Source: an uncultured bacterium
GTDB taxonomy: Bacteria; Pseudomonadota; Alphaproteobacteria; Rhodospirillales; Rhodospirillaceae
Direction: 5' to 3'
NCBI GenBank assembly: GCA_903888485.1
Contig: CAISTS010000088.1
Coordinates: forward strand, 1-64,000
Length of the DNA: 64,000 nucleotides
Positions 1 to 8,636 of the stretch are shown piece by piece (position 1 is the stretch's first letter; the number at the start of each line of letters is the position of its first letter). The translations under genes and the position numbers were made by a program. Below the pieces are notes generated by a model, which was given only the letters and a program-made list of their open reading frames with translations, was not told where the DNA came from and made no database searches.

Positions 1-474
1 GCCAGCGTGCTTAGCGGAATTTGTGAGCAATTCCGTCACGATTAGCGCGATATGAGTTGCTCTCCCGGCCTCGACATATATCGGCACAATGCTCTGGTAT
101 TTGAAGGTGATTTTGGCGCCGGTCCCGCCAAATGTTGAGTGTTGGATATCAGTGCAGAGTTCGCCGATATACGCACCAAGATCGATGGCATCGGTTTCGT
201 CCGACTGACAGAGTCTTCGGTGCATTTGGCCAATGGCGTGAATTTCTTTCCCGACGTCGCTAAGTATAGCGCGCGCCTCGGCCGAACTTGCTTTACGGGA
301 ATGAATAAAGATAAGGCTGCTCACCAGTTGCAGGCTATTTGCAATTCGATGATTGCCTTCCCGCAAAAGCAGTGTTGGCGGGCAGGTCTCGCATTTCGCG
401 AGCAGTTCACCCGACGTGCTAAATGCCCCGCTATCCTTAGTGCAATGTCCCGCGTCTCTCTGCTCTGTGAACAT
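1..474 (-). CDS. Sensor histidine kinase of the HisKA_2/HWE type, C-terminus cut by window edge
   Basis: The reading frame runs off the left edge; 158 residues are visible. It starts with ATG at 474-472, behind an AGGGG ribosome-binding site. Around residue 40 the sequence REGNHRIANSLQ matches the phosphoacceptor segment of HisKA_2 kinases, with His42 the likely phosphorylated residue. The dimerisation helices follow, then at about residues 148-158 ELLTNSAKHAG, the N-box of the ATPase domain. No membrane segment or PAS domain precedes the His, so this looks like a short soluble kinase, or one whose sensing comes from a partner. It lies 170 bp downstream of a Crp/Fnr gene on the same strand and may be co-transcribed with it. 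Family assignment is by motif; the input signal is unknown. Confidence 0.8.
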   Translation of the reverse strand, partial: MFTEQRDAGHCTKDSGAFSTSGELLAKCETCPPTLLLREGNHRIANSLQLVSSLIFIHSRKASSAEARAILSDVGKEIHAIGQMHRRLCQSDETDAIDLGAYIGELCTDIQHSTFGGTGAKITFKYQSIVPIYVEAGRATHIALIVTELLTNSAKHAG

Positions 475-644
475 TTTCGGCCCCTATAGGCAGCAAATCG
501 ACTGCGCGAAAAAAGCAATAATAGCCCTTAACGCGTGATTACCGCTGCTCAACCTAGATCACACTCATTGGTTGAGCGCCGCGTTGCCCGTAAGATGACG
601 TGGGCGACTGCTCCTCTTCGTAAATCATTGGGGCGGAGGTTGGC

Positions 645-1316
645 CTACTTACTTGAAACGGGCTCCGTTAATCGCGAATCGTGAAGAATCACATTCAAGA
701 GTCCACTATTAACCTTGATGACCCCATTATATTCGATGAGTCCAAGTCGTCGAAATCTATTCATGAAAAAACTGATGCGCGCCCGGGTCGTGCCGACGCG
801 CTCGGCCAATAGTTCCTGGGTCATATTCTGGATATCTTGCAACTTTCCAGAGGCTCCAAAATTCGCGAGTAGTAGCAGGATGCGTGCCAATCGCTTTTCG
901 CTGGAGTTGAAGAGATGGTCGACGATTTCTGCCTGAAGATCGATGGAATGTTGCAGGATGTATTTCGTAAAATATGCCGACAGCTCGGGGCTTTTTTTCA
1001 GCAGTGCTTGCATGCGCTTGGCTGCGATCTTGAGCACGATGCAATCGGTGAAAGCTGTTGCCGTATCGAGATAGATGGGCTGCTGAGTTAGGCAAGATTC
1101 TCCGACGAACCCGCCCTCGGGTATTAAACCAATTAGCCCTCTCCGACCTTGCTTTGAGACTACGGTAACGTGGACCTTTCCTTGAATGACATAGAATATC
1201 CGGTCGGTGGCTTGGCCCTGTGCAAAGAGCTTAGATTTTGCAGGAAGGTTCAAGCGCTTCGCGCCATATTCCTTCTCAAGGATGGTTAAGTATTCCTTGG
1301 TCAGTGCTTCTGTCAT
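645..1316 (-). CDS. Crp/Fnr-family transcriptional regulator
   Basis: A 223-residue protein with the usual Crp layout. A cyclic-nucleotide-binding beta barrel (about residues 20-115) contains GGFVGESCL in the position of the phosphate-binding cassette. A long dimer helix follows, then a winged helix-turn-helix (about 160-205; LLAERVGTTRARISFFMNRF). I chose the ATG at 1316 because GGGAGG lies 8 nt upstream; a GTG-type start at 1418 would add 34 low-complexity residues and is less likely. There is no N-terminal cysteine cluster, so it is not an Fe-S FNR. Proteins of this shape are common in rhizobia-like alphaproteobacteria, often beside HWE kinases as here. The effector is not known. Confidence 0.85.
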   Translation of the reverse strand: MTEALTKEYLTILEKEYGAKRLNLPAKSKLFAQGQATDRIFYVIQGKVHVTVVSKQGRRGLIGLIPEGGFVGESCLTQQPIYLDTATAFTDCIVLKIAAKRMQALLKKSPELSAYFTKYILQHSIDLQAEIVDHLFNSSEKRLARILLLLANFGASGKLQDIQNMTQELLAERVGTTRARISFFMNRFRRLGLIEYNGVIKVNSGLLNVILHDSRLTEPVSSK

Positions 1317-1432
1317 AGCAAGAGCCTCCCATGACTGAGTGCGGCACAATTCTCTCTCTCTCTCGAAACAGAGAGGCCTGAGCGCAGGGTGTGGCTGAGT
1401 ACGGGGCGATTTTTCCATCGCAATGTACCATA

Positions 1433-1447
1433 CCGTACACTGTACGG
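1433..1447. promoter_or_regulatory. Perfect inverted repeat, candidate operator
   Basis: CCGTACA-C-TGTACGG is a perfect 7-bp inverted repeat with a 1-nt spacer, about 117 bp upstream of the Crp-family start. On the minus strand it overlaps a possible promoter (TTGTGA, 18-nt gap, TACGGT). The shape resembles TetR- or XRE-type operators. Which protein binds is unknown. Confidence 0.4.
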
Positions 1448-1473
1448 GCTTTTAGTCACAATGCTTCAATTTG

Positions 1474-2019
1474 TCAGGGTAGCATTCCTGCAATTACCCG
1501 CGTCAGCTCTGGACTTATTCGACAATCACCATTCGCCGGTAAAACTAAATCGCTCCCCGACAATCTCTCTTCGGCGACCAATTTCAGTATGGCACTGTCA
1601 ACAGTTGGTCACTTTGGTTCCATTGAATCAAATACGAATGAATGCCGGTCTGGTTCAATGCGGTCATGCGTACTCCCAATCGACGGGTTGTATCCGTCCG
1701 CGATAGCGCCAATGCGAGTTTGGGATTCCAAAAGTTTGTAAGGATATTTCAGCATCGCATTTGTGGGATGCATGGGGTTCATATTTCGCGGTCTCAAATT
1801 ATGGGCGAGTGAGGAGCGTGCAAAGTATCGTCTCCATTCTTGATGAGGGGGGTAGCGATTGACGGCTTCGCTAAGCGCGTTGAAAACGTCGCAAAGGTCT
1901 AGCGGAGTCTTTTGAACTTGCGATCTACGTTCCACTAGCCAATGCATTGCCTGTTGTTCGCAATCTATCACGTCGCACCCCGGACCAAGGTCCGGGATTT
2001 TTCTTTGGGAGCACGACAC
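1474..2019 (-). pseudogene. cas1: Decayed cas1 (CRISPR integrase) C-terminal remnant
   Basis: The open part (2019-1609) encodes HPTNAML, a helical stretch ending in RIGAIADGYNPSIG, then DRHSFVFDSMEP. This is the order and spacing of the Cas1 catalytic lobe (HPxNAxLNY, RIAxxAxGLDPxxG, SLxFDLMEPxRP). The frame is then broken by TGA at 1611-1609. Translation past it, in the same frame, gives PTVDSAILKLV and later DCRISPELTR, which continue the Cas1 C-terminus (VDxxILxFV ... dGxCRLxPxLAR) to a second TGA at 1476-1474. The His and acidic residues of the metal site are still present. The N-terminal half is missing and a palindromic repeat sits at the truncated 5' end. No cas2, effector gene or array is nearby. 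I read it as a dead fragment of a CRISPR or casposon-like integrase. Confidence 0.7.
1979..1996. repeat. Palindromic repeat, CCCGGACC-AA-GGTCCGGG
   Basis: A perfect 8-bp stem with a 2-nt loop, followed by ATTTTTCTTT on the plus strand. It could terminate plus-strand transcription. It also resembles the ACAAG-loop hairpins at 2152, 13617 and 21950, and lies exactly at the broken 5' end of the cas1 remnant. Confidence 0.55.
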
Positions 2020-2151
2020 CGCAACCCACTCAGCCGTCGTCCTTGGACGTGTTCCGCGGACGGTAACGGAACGCGGTAGCCGCTTGAGCGTGCAGACTTC
2101 GCAGCAAACGCCGGCGGTCTGGGCAGCCCATCTTCTTTACGGCTGCGGCCC

Positions 2152-2168
2152 CTCGGGACAAGCCCGAG
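2152..2168. repeat. ACAAG-loop palindrome downstream of ridA
   Basis: CTCGGG-ACAAG-CCCGAG: a 6-bp stem with loop ACAAG, 16 bp past the end of ridA. It has the same loop as the palindromes at 13617-13639 and 21950-21972. The rest of 2020-2183 holds nothing else I can recognise. Confidence 0.5.
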
Positions 2169-2183
2169 CGTAACGTCGGAGAT

Positions 2184-2579
2184 CTAAACCGCCGCGATGC
2201 AGTCGATCTCGACGTCGAAGGGGCCCGGCCACGCGGGCACGTTGACGAAGATGCGGGCGGGCGGGTCTTTGGGGAAATAGCGCGCGTAGACGGCATTCAC
2301 GGCCGCGAATTTCTCGACCGAGGTGCAGTAAACGGTGCACTTCAGCACGCTGTCGAGGGATGCGCCGGCGGTCTCCAGGCACAGCTTCATTTGTTCCAAG
2401 ACCACTTCGGTCTGGCGCTCGATGGGTGCGTACTCGAGCACCTTGCCCGTGGCCGGGTCGAAGGGCGGGAAGCCTGAGACAAAGATCAGGCTGCCGGCGC
2501 GCGTGACCGCCGAGGTCGGCGCTTTCCACGCTTCGAGGTACGTGGAAAGCGGCTCGACCCGGATAACTTCGCGCTTCAT
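2184..2579 (-). CDS. RidA/YjgF-family protein (enamine/imine deaminase type)
   Basis: 131 residues, the normal length of this trimeric family. The start MKREVIRVEP leads into AGSLIFVSGFPPFDP, the conserved central strand, and the family pattern continues in ARIFVNV, holding the Arg expected in the active-site cleft, before EIDCIAAV. RidA enzymes hydrolyse reactive enamines and imines released by PLP enzymes; other subfamilies have different or unknown substrates and I cannot tell them apart here. It begins 2 bp after the pntB stop and is probably the last gene of the pnt operon. An ACAAG-loop hairpin follows it. Confidence 0.8.
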   Translation of the reverse strand: MKREVIRVEPLSTYLEAWKAPTSAVTRAGSLIFVSGFPPFDPATGKVLEYAPIERQTEVVLEQMKLCLETAGASLDSVLKCTVYCTSVEKFAAVNAVYARYFPKDPPARIFVNVPAWPGPFDVEIDCIAAV

Positions 2580-2581
2580 CC

Positions 2582-3979
<1,398 letters not shown>

Positions 3980-3980
3980 G

Positions 3981-4307
3981 TTATTTGGCCTTCTTCTTGA
4001 ACATCGAGAGCATGCGCTGGGTCACCATGAACCCGCCGAAGATATTCACCGACGCCAGCGCCACAGCGAAGAAGCCGAGGACCTTGGAAACCGTGGTCTC
4101 CTGCGGGCCCGCGGCTAGGATCGCGCCGACGATGATGACCGACGACACGGCGTTGGTGACCGCCATCAGTGGCGAGTGCAGCGCCGGTGTGACGCTCCAG
4201 ACCACATAGAAGCCGACGAAGACCGCGAGCACGAAAACCGTCAGCAGGTACCAGAAGTCGTTGGGCCCGTGCGAAACGAGGCTCGCAAGTTCAGTTGCAT
4301 GTTCCAT
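3981..4307 (-). CDS. pntAB: NAD(P) transhydrogenase, subunit alpha part 2
   Basis: A 108-residue membrane protein with about three transmembrane helices (FWYLLTVFVLAVFVGFYVV; AVSSVIIVGAILAAG; VLGFFAVALASVNIFGGF). It supplies the alpha-side helices of domain II. In E. coli this segment is fused to domain I; here it is a separate gene, as in Rhodospirillum rubrum. I chose the ATG at 4307 because AAGGGG lies 9 nt upstream; the longer frame up to 4394 adds only Arg-rich translation of the pntAA end. It sits between pntAA and pntB in one operon. Confidence 0.93.
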   Translation of the reverse strand: MEHATELASLVSHGPNDFWYLLTVFVLAVFVGFYVVWSVTPALHSPLMAVTNAVSSVIIVGAILAAGPQETTVSKVLGFFAVALASVNIFGGFMVTQRMLSMFKKKAK

Positions 4308-4318
4308 TGTAAAACCCC

Positions 4319-5467
4319 TTAGCCTGCGAGCTGCGGAAGAACGATGGCGCCGTCTTTTGTGACGAGCGTGCCTTTGACCAATTCGTCTTCCCAATTGATC
4401 TTCAGGTTGCCGGTGCCCTTCTCTAGCATCGGCGAGACGAAGTTGAGGATGTTCTTGGCGAACAGGGCGCTGGCGTCGCGCCCGAGACGCGCGGCCATGT
4501 TGGTATGGCCGAGGATGGTCACGCCGTTCGGCGTCGTGATCACCTGATCCTTCACCGTGCCCTCGACGTTGCCGCCGGCTTCGGCGGCGAGATCGACGAT
4601 CACCGACCCGTTTTTCATGCCCGCGACCATGGCGGCATTGACCAGTTTCGGCGCGGGCCGGCCCGGGATCAGCGCGGTTGTGATGACGATGTCGGCCTTC
4701 AAAACCTCGGCGTGCACCGCTTCGGCTTGCTTCTTCTTGAAGTCGTCGTCCATTTCCTTGGCGTAACCGCCGGCGGTCTGGGCGGCTTTCATCTTCTCTT
4801 CGTCGACGACGATGAATTTGCCGCCGAGGGATTCGACCTGCTCCTTGGTCGCGTAGCGCACGTCGGTCGCATAGACCACAGCGCCCATGCGCTTGGCAGT
4901 GGCGATCGCCTGCAGGCCCGCAACACCGGCGCCGAAAATCAGCACACGTGCGGGCGCGATGGTGCCGGCGGCGGTCATCATCATCGGCATGGCTTTGCCG
5001 AAGGTGGCCGCCGCATCGACAACGGCTTTGTAGCCGGCGAGGTTCGACTGCGACGACAGGATGTCCATGGCCTGGGCACGGCTGATGCGCGGCATCAGCT
5101 CGAGCGCGAAGCTTGTCACGCCCTGTTTGGCGAGCGCTTGCATCAAGGGCTTGTCGGTGAGCGCCGAGAGATGCGCCAGCAAGACTGAGCCCGATTTGAG
5201 GTAAGAGACCTCGTCGAGGCCTTCGGCGGCAGTCATGGGCTTGGCAATTTTGAAGACCATGTCGGCGGCGCCCGCCGCGGCGGCGGCCGACGGCGCGATG
5301 CTCGCGCCCGCCTCTTGGAAAACACTATCGGCGAAGGACGACGCCGCGCCGGCGCCGGTTTCGACGGTGACTGTGGCCCCGAGGCCGACGAATTTTTTGA
5401 CAGTATCGGGAGATGCCGCAACACGGGACTCGCCCGGGCGGCGTTCTTTCAGGACAGCGATGTGCAT
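4319..5467 (-). CDS. pntAA: NAD(P) transhydrogenase, subunit alpha part 1 (NAD-binding domain I)
   Basis: 382 residues, soluble, no membrane helix. It begins MHIAVLKERRPGESRVAASP, the hallmark of the alanine dehydrogenase/PNT N-terminal domain. The Rossmann motif GAGVAGLQAIATAKRMGAVV (about residues 175-195) binds NAD(H), and VIVDLAAEAGGNVEGT and ILGHTNMAARLGRDAS complete the family pattern. First gene of pntAA-pntAB-pntB-ridA; its promoter should lie in 5468-5741, shared with the divergent DUF3108 gene. The split alpha subunit is the alphaproteobacterial form. Confidence 0.95.
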   Translation of the reverse strand: MHIAVLKERRPGESRVAASPDTVKKFVGLGATVTVETGAGAASSFADSVFQEAGASIAPSAAAAAGAADMVFKIAKPMTAAEGLDEVSYLKSGSVLLAHLSALTDKPLMQALAKQGVTSFALELMPRISRAQAMDILSSQSNLAGYKAVVDAAATFGKAMPMMMTAAGTIAPARVLIFGAGVAGLQAIATAKRMGAVVYATDVRYATKEQVESLGGKFIVVDEEKMKAAQTAGGYAKEMDDDFKKKQAEAVHAEVLKADIVITTALIPGRPAPKLVNAAMVAGMKNGSVIVDLAAEAGGNVEGTVKDQVITTPNGVTILGHTNMAARLGRDASALFAKNILNFVSPMLEKGTGNLKINWEDELVKGTLVTKDGAIVLPQLAG

Positions 5468-5741
5468 CGAAAAGGTCCCCTTAAACGCCCGCTAAGCCAG
5501 TTAGCGGCGGGACCCGCGCGGCCCCTCCAAGCTGCTGGTCTCATTGTAAGCGGTGGCAATGCTAGCCAAAAAACAACCTCGGCCATAGATCAAAATTTTG
5601 TGATACCCGCAAAACGTCAATAAGCGCCGGGACTTGTTCCGCAAAGGGGAACTTCTGGCCCGATTCGGGCGTCATATTGTGGAAATGACCGAAAGAAATC
5701 CTTTAGAGTCCCTGACACCGCATCGCTGGGAGACAACGCCG

Positions 5742-6650
5742 ATGTCCGGACTTTCCCGCCGCGTAAAGGCCCCCATAAAGGCTTTCGCGATCTCGTGTGC
5801 AGTTGCAGCGCTGGTGTGCAGCGCACCCGCTAGCGCTGCCGACATGCAATCAGAACGTTTGGTCTACAACATCATGGTGGGCGGCCTACATATCGGCAAC
5901 ACCATGATCGGCCTCAACCAAACTGAGGCCGGCTACACCACCGAGATGAAAGTCACCGCCGGTGGCTTGGCCAAATGGGTGCGCGATTTCCGCTCCGAGA
6001 TGAAGGGCGAAGGCCGCTTCGGCGAAGGCGCCGGAAAGCCGTTGCCGGCGGTCTATAGCCGCCAGTGGAGCAACGGCGAGATCGCCGGCGACCTCACCAT
6101 GACCTTCGACGCCGGCACGCGCGAGGCGGCGGTGCAGGAACGCTACTTCAACCCCGAGACCGACAAGGACATCGCCTACGACCAGCTGCCGTGGAACGAT
6201 CCTGGCGAAAAGCCGCGCCCGCTCCCGCCGGCCAAGATGCGCACCGATGTGCTCGACCCCATGGCCGCGTTCATCGCCGCGCGCGGGCAGCTCATGGCCC
6301 AGGGTCTTGCGGGTGGCAAAGCCAAGATCTTCCGCGTGCCGATCTACGACGGCCGGCGCCGCTACGACATCGTCGGCCGCGCCGAAGCGGCGCGCGACGT
6401 CGAGATCGGCGGTGTGGAGCGCTCGGTCATTCCGGTGATCGCCAAGCTCGAACCGGTTTACGGGTTCGGGCGCAAGTCGCAGGAGCGCATGCAGGAGTCC
6501 GAGGGCAAGTTCATGTTCTCGAACGACGCGCGCTTTATTCCCCTGCAACTGGTGGTCTCGAATGAATTTCTCTCGGGTGTCATGAACCTGACGGCCGACT
6601 GCAGCGTCAACGCCGCCCCATGCGACACCTTCGGCCAAAAAACCGAGTAA
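5742..6650 (+). CDS. DUF3108 exported protein
   Basis: 302 residues when started at the ATG at 5742, after a GGGAG site; an upstream frame start at 5634 would add 36 residues ahead of a good signal peptide. The signal peptide is basic (SRRVKAPIKAF), then hydrophobic, and ends in ASA-AD. The mature part matches DUF3108: it starts LVYNIMVGGLHIGNTMIG and ends with a beta-rich segment where KFMFSNDARFIPLQLVV is typical. The family is periplasmic or outer-membrane-facing and of unknown function. Two cysteines near the C-terminus (DCSVNAAPC) could form a disulphide. The next exported gene follows 53 bp later, so they may be co-expressed. Confidence 0.8.
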   Translation: MSGLSRRVKAPIKAFAISCAVAALVCSAPASAADMQSERLVYNIMVGGLHIGNTMIGLNQTEAGYTTEMKVTAGGLAKWVRDFRSEMKGEGRFGEGAGKPLPAVYSRQWSNGEIAGDLTMTFDAGTREAAVQERYFNPETDKDIAYDQLPWNDPGEKPRPLPPAKMRTDVLDPMAAFIAARGQLMAQGLAGGKAKIFRVPIYDGRRRYDIVGRAEAARDVEIGGVERSVIPVIAKLEPVYGFGRKSQERMQESEGKFMFSNDARFIPLQLVVSNEFLSGVMNLTADCSVNAAPCDTFGQKTE

Positions 6651-6703
6651 TCCGCACGGAAGAAGGCGCGCGCTCCCGCCGGATTATGGTAGGAGGAGCG
6701 CCC

Positions 6704-7264
6704 ATGCGCGCCCTCGCCTTCACCTTCCTGATGTTGTTGCCGCCCGCCGCCGCTGTCGCGGACGAAAGCGCGTTCACCTTCCCGGGCGACGACATGTCAT
6801 CAGCCTCACGTTCGGGCGATCTTTCGGCCAGCTACCGGGCCAGCGATGAAGGTCCCCTGCGGTTCGTGGTCACCGAAAAGGAGAAGGAGCCCGAGCAGGA
6901 GAAGGAGGTCGCCAGCTTTGACTTCCTGCGCACCGTCGATGGCCAGTGGCGCGACAACGCCCTGTTCGTCAACAACCACATCGGCAGCAACACCAGTGAC
7001 TGTCTGGTGCTCACCAAGGGTGAACAGGCCTACGGCTTCACCAGCGTGCGCAGCCTGCTTGATCGAGACGGCAGCATCGACAAGGCCTCGGACTGGATCA
7101 AACCGGCGCAACTCGCGCCCAATGCCGAGTACCATATGATCTGCGAGACATGGGAAAGCGATAACAAGATCGACGTCGCGATCACAGGCAACACCGGCAT
7201 CGAGGCGTTCAAGTACCACCTGCGGGTGGACCTCTCGAACGGCAGATTCTCGTTTACGAAATAA
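6704..7264 (+). CDS. Secreted hypothetical protein
   Basis: 186 residues. The start at 6704 is fixed by a strong AGGAGG 8 nt upstream; an earlier in-frame ATG at 6620 would overlap the previous gene. MRALAFTFLMLLPPAAAVADES is a clean signal peptide. The mature part is acidic, with a charged stretch rich in KEK/EPEQEK (about residues 65-77) and two cysteines (SDCLVL, MICETW) that could pair. I do not recognise a named family. It probably shares a transcript with the DUF3108 gene and ends at a strong hairpin at 7265. Confidence 0.7.
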   Translation: MRALAFTFLMLLPPAAAVADESAFTFPGDDMSSASRSGDLSASYRASDEGPLRFVVTEKEKEPEQEKEVASFDFLRTVDGQWRDNALFVNNHIGSNTSDCLVLTKGEQAYGFTSVRSLLDRDGSIDKASDWIKPAQLAPNAEYHMICETWESDNKIDVAITGNTGIEAFKYHLRVDLSNGRFSFTK

Positions 7265-7291
7265 AATAATTCGTACCGGGTACGAATTATT
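7265..7291. terminator. Bidirectional terminator between convergent genes
   Basis: AATAATTCGTAC-CGG-GTACGAATTATT: 12-bp perfect arms and a 3-nt loop. It begins one base after the stop of the plus-strand secreted protein and includes the stop codon (7287-7289) of the minus-strand kinase gene. Its A/T ends give a U-tract in either direction. Confidence 0.75.
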
Positions 7292-8636
7292 GGTCGAGCC
7301 CCGCTTTCTTCAAGGCCGCGTTCTGCACCTTGGCCAATGCACCAACGTCGAAGCCGGCGATGGTGTCGTGGAACAGGCGGTGCCAGTTCACTTCGGCGCG
7401 CAAGTGCATGAACACCGAACCCAAGCCCACGGCGGCGCGGTCCATGAGCACGAACTCGCGCGGCGGTTTGACGCCGCCGAGACGGCGCAGCTCCTTGTGC
7501 ACTTTCGCCACCGCCTCGCGGCCGTACTCGGCGGCGTTGGTCTCTTCGACCAGGCGCGGACGGTCTTCCATCAGCGGTGCGTAGACAAAAGCGGCCCAGA
7601 TATTCAGCGTGTCGATCATCTCGTTCGAGAGATTGTGGAAGCCCCAGGTCTCGTAAGCCGATACCGCGAGCGCCCGATCATCGGTCTGCAGCGCGCGGAA
7701 AAGATCGATCACGCCCTTCACGAAGGACGGCGCGAAGATGCGGATGGCGCCGAAGTCCATCAAATTAATACTGTTGTCGGCGCGGACGGTGTAGTTGCCC
7801 AAATGGGGATCGCCGTGAATGACGCCGAACTTGTAGAACGGCACATACCAGGCCCGGAACATGTTCACGGCGATGGCGTCGCGCACCTGCTGTGACGCGC
7901 GCGCTGCAATATCTTTAATCGGCTCGCCTTCCAGCCAGGTCATGGTGAGCAGGCGTTTGGTTGAAAGATCGTCCAGCACCTCGGGCACATGGACCTCTTT
8001 CTCTTTCGCCAGCATGTGACGATAAAGCGCGAGGTTCTTGGCCTCGTGCCGGTAGTCGAGCTCTTCCCGCAAGCGCGCGGTGATCTCGGCATGGATGTCG
8101 CTGGGATCGATGGCTGGGTCCATGCGGCGGTAAGCGGCGAACACCAGTCGGAGCTGGCGCAGGTCCGCTTCGACCACGGAGTCCATGTCGGGGTATTGCA
8201 GCTTGCACGCCAGCGCACGGCCGTCGCGCGCGGTGGCCTTGTGCACTTGGCCCAGCGACGCGGCGCGCGCCGCTTCGCGGCTAAAGCCCTTGTATTTGTC
8301 CTTCCAATCGTCACCCAACTCCGACGTCATGCGCCGGTTGACGAAAGGCCAACCCATGTGCGGCGCATTGGCCTGGAGCTGCGCGAGTTCAGCGGCATAT
8401 TCGGCGGGCAATGCTTCCGGGATGGTGGACAGGATCTGCGCCACCTTCATCAGGGGGCCCTTGAGCCCGCCGAGGGCAAGCTTCAGCCCCTCGGCGTTCT
8501 TGGCGCGGTCGCCCTTGATGCCGAGCACGCGCTCGCCGGCCACGCGCGCGGCAAAGCCGCCGATGGCCGTACCGACCTGCGCGTAGCGTTTAACGCGTCC
8601 CGTAAGGGTGTTTTCGTCGCCGGGTTTCTTGGCCAC
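7287..8636 (-). CDS. ABC1/AarF/UbiB-family atypical kinase
   Basis: 449 residues from a GTG start at 8636-8634, which directly abuts the pepF stop. The ABC1 features are in order: the N-terminal KGPLMKVAQILS, the variant of the family KxGQ helix (VAQ here); ASLGQVHKA, an Ala-rich loop in place of the P-loop; ACKLQYP with the ATP-binding Lys; REELDYRHEAKN; the catalytic HGDPHLGNY; and LMDFGAIR. Family members support ubiquinone biosynthesis or quinone/lipid homeostasis; this soluble, helix-free version is more like the general AarF group than UbiB itself. Zero spacing implies translational coupling to pepF. Confidence 0.88.
   Translation of the reverse strand: MAKKPGDENTLTGRVKRYAQVGTAIGGFAARVAGERVLGIKGDRAKNAEGLKLALGGLKGPLMKVAQILSTIPEALPAEYAAELAQLQANAPHMGWPFVNRRMTSELGDDWKDKYKGFSREAARAASLGQVHKATARDGRALACKLQYPDMDSVVEADLRQLRLVFAAYRRMDPAIDPSDIHAEITARLREELDYRHEAKNLALYRHMLAKEKEVHVPEVLDDLSTKRLLTMTWLEGEPIKDIAARASQQVRDAIAVNMFRAWYVPFYKFGVIHGDPHLGNYTVRADNSINLMDFGAIRIFAPSFVKGVIDLFRALQTDDRALAVSAYETWGFHNLSNEMIDTLNIWAAFVYAPLMEDRPRLVEETNAAEYGREAVAKVHKELRRLGGVKPPREFVLMDRAAVGLGSVFMHLRAEVNWHRLFHDTIAGFDVGALAKVQNAALKKAGLDQ

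Noticed and set aside
1609-1611. In-frame TGA of the cas1 remnant as a selenocysteine or readthrough codon
   Set aside because: The N-terminal half is also missing and the position (MEP-x-RP) normally holds Arg, so simple decay explains it better.
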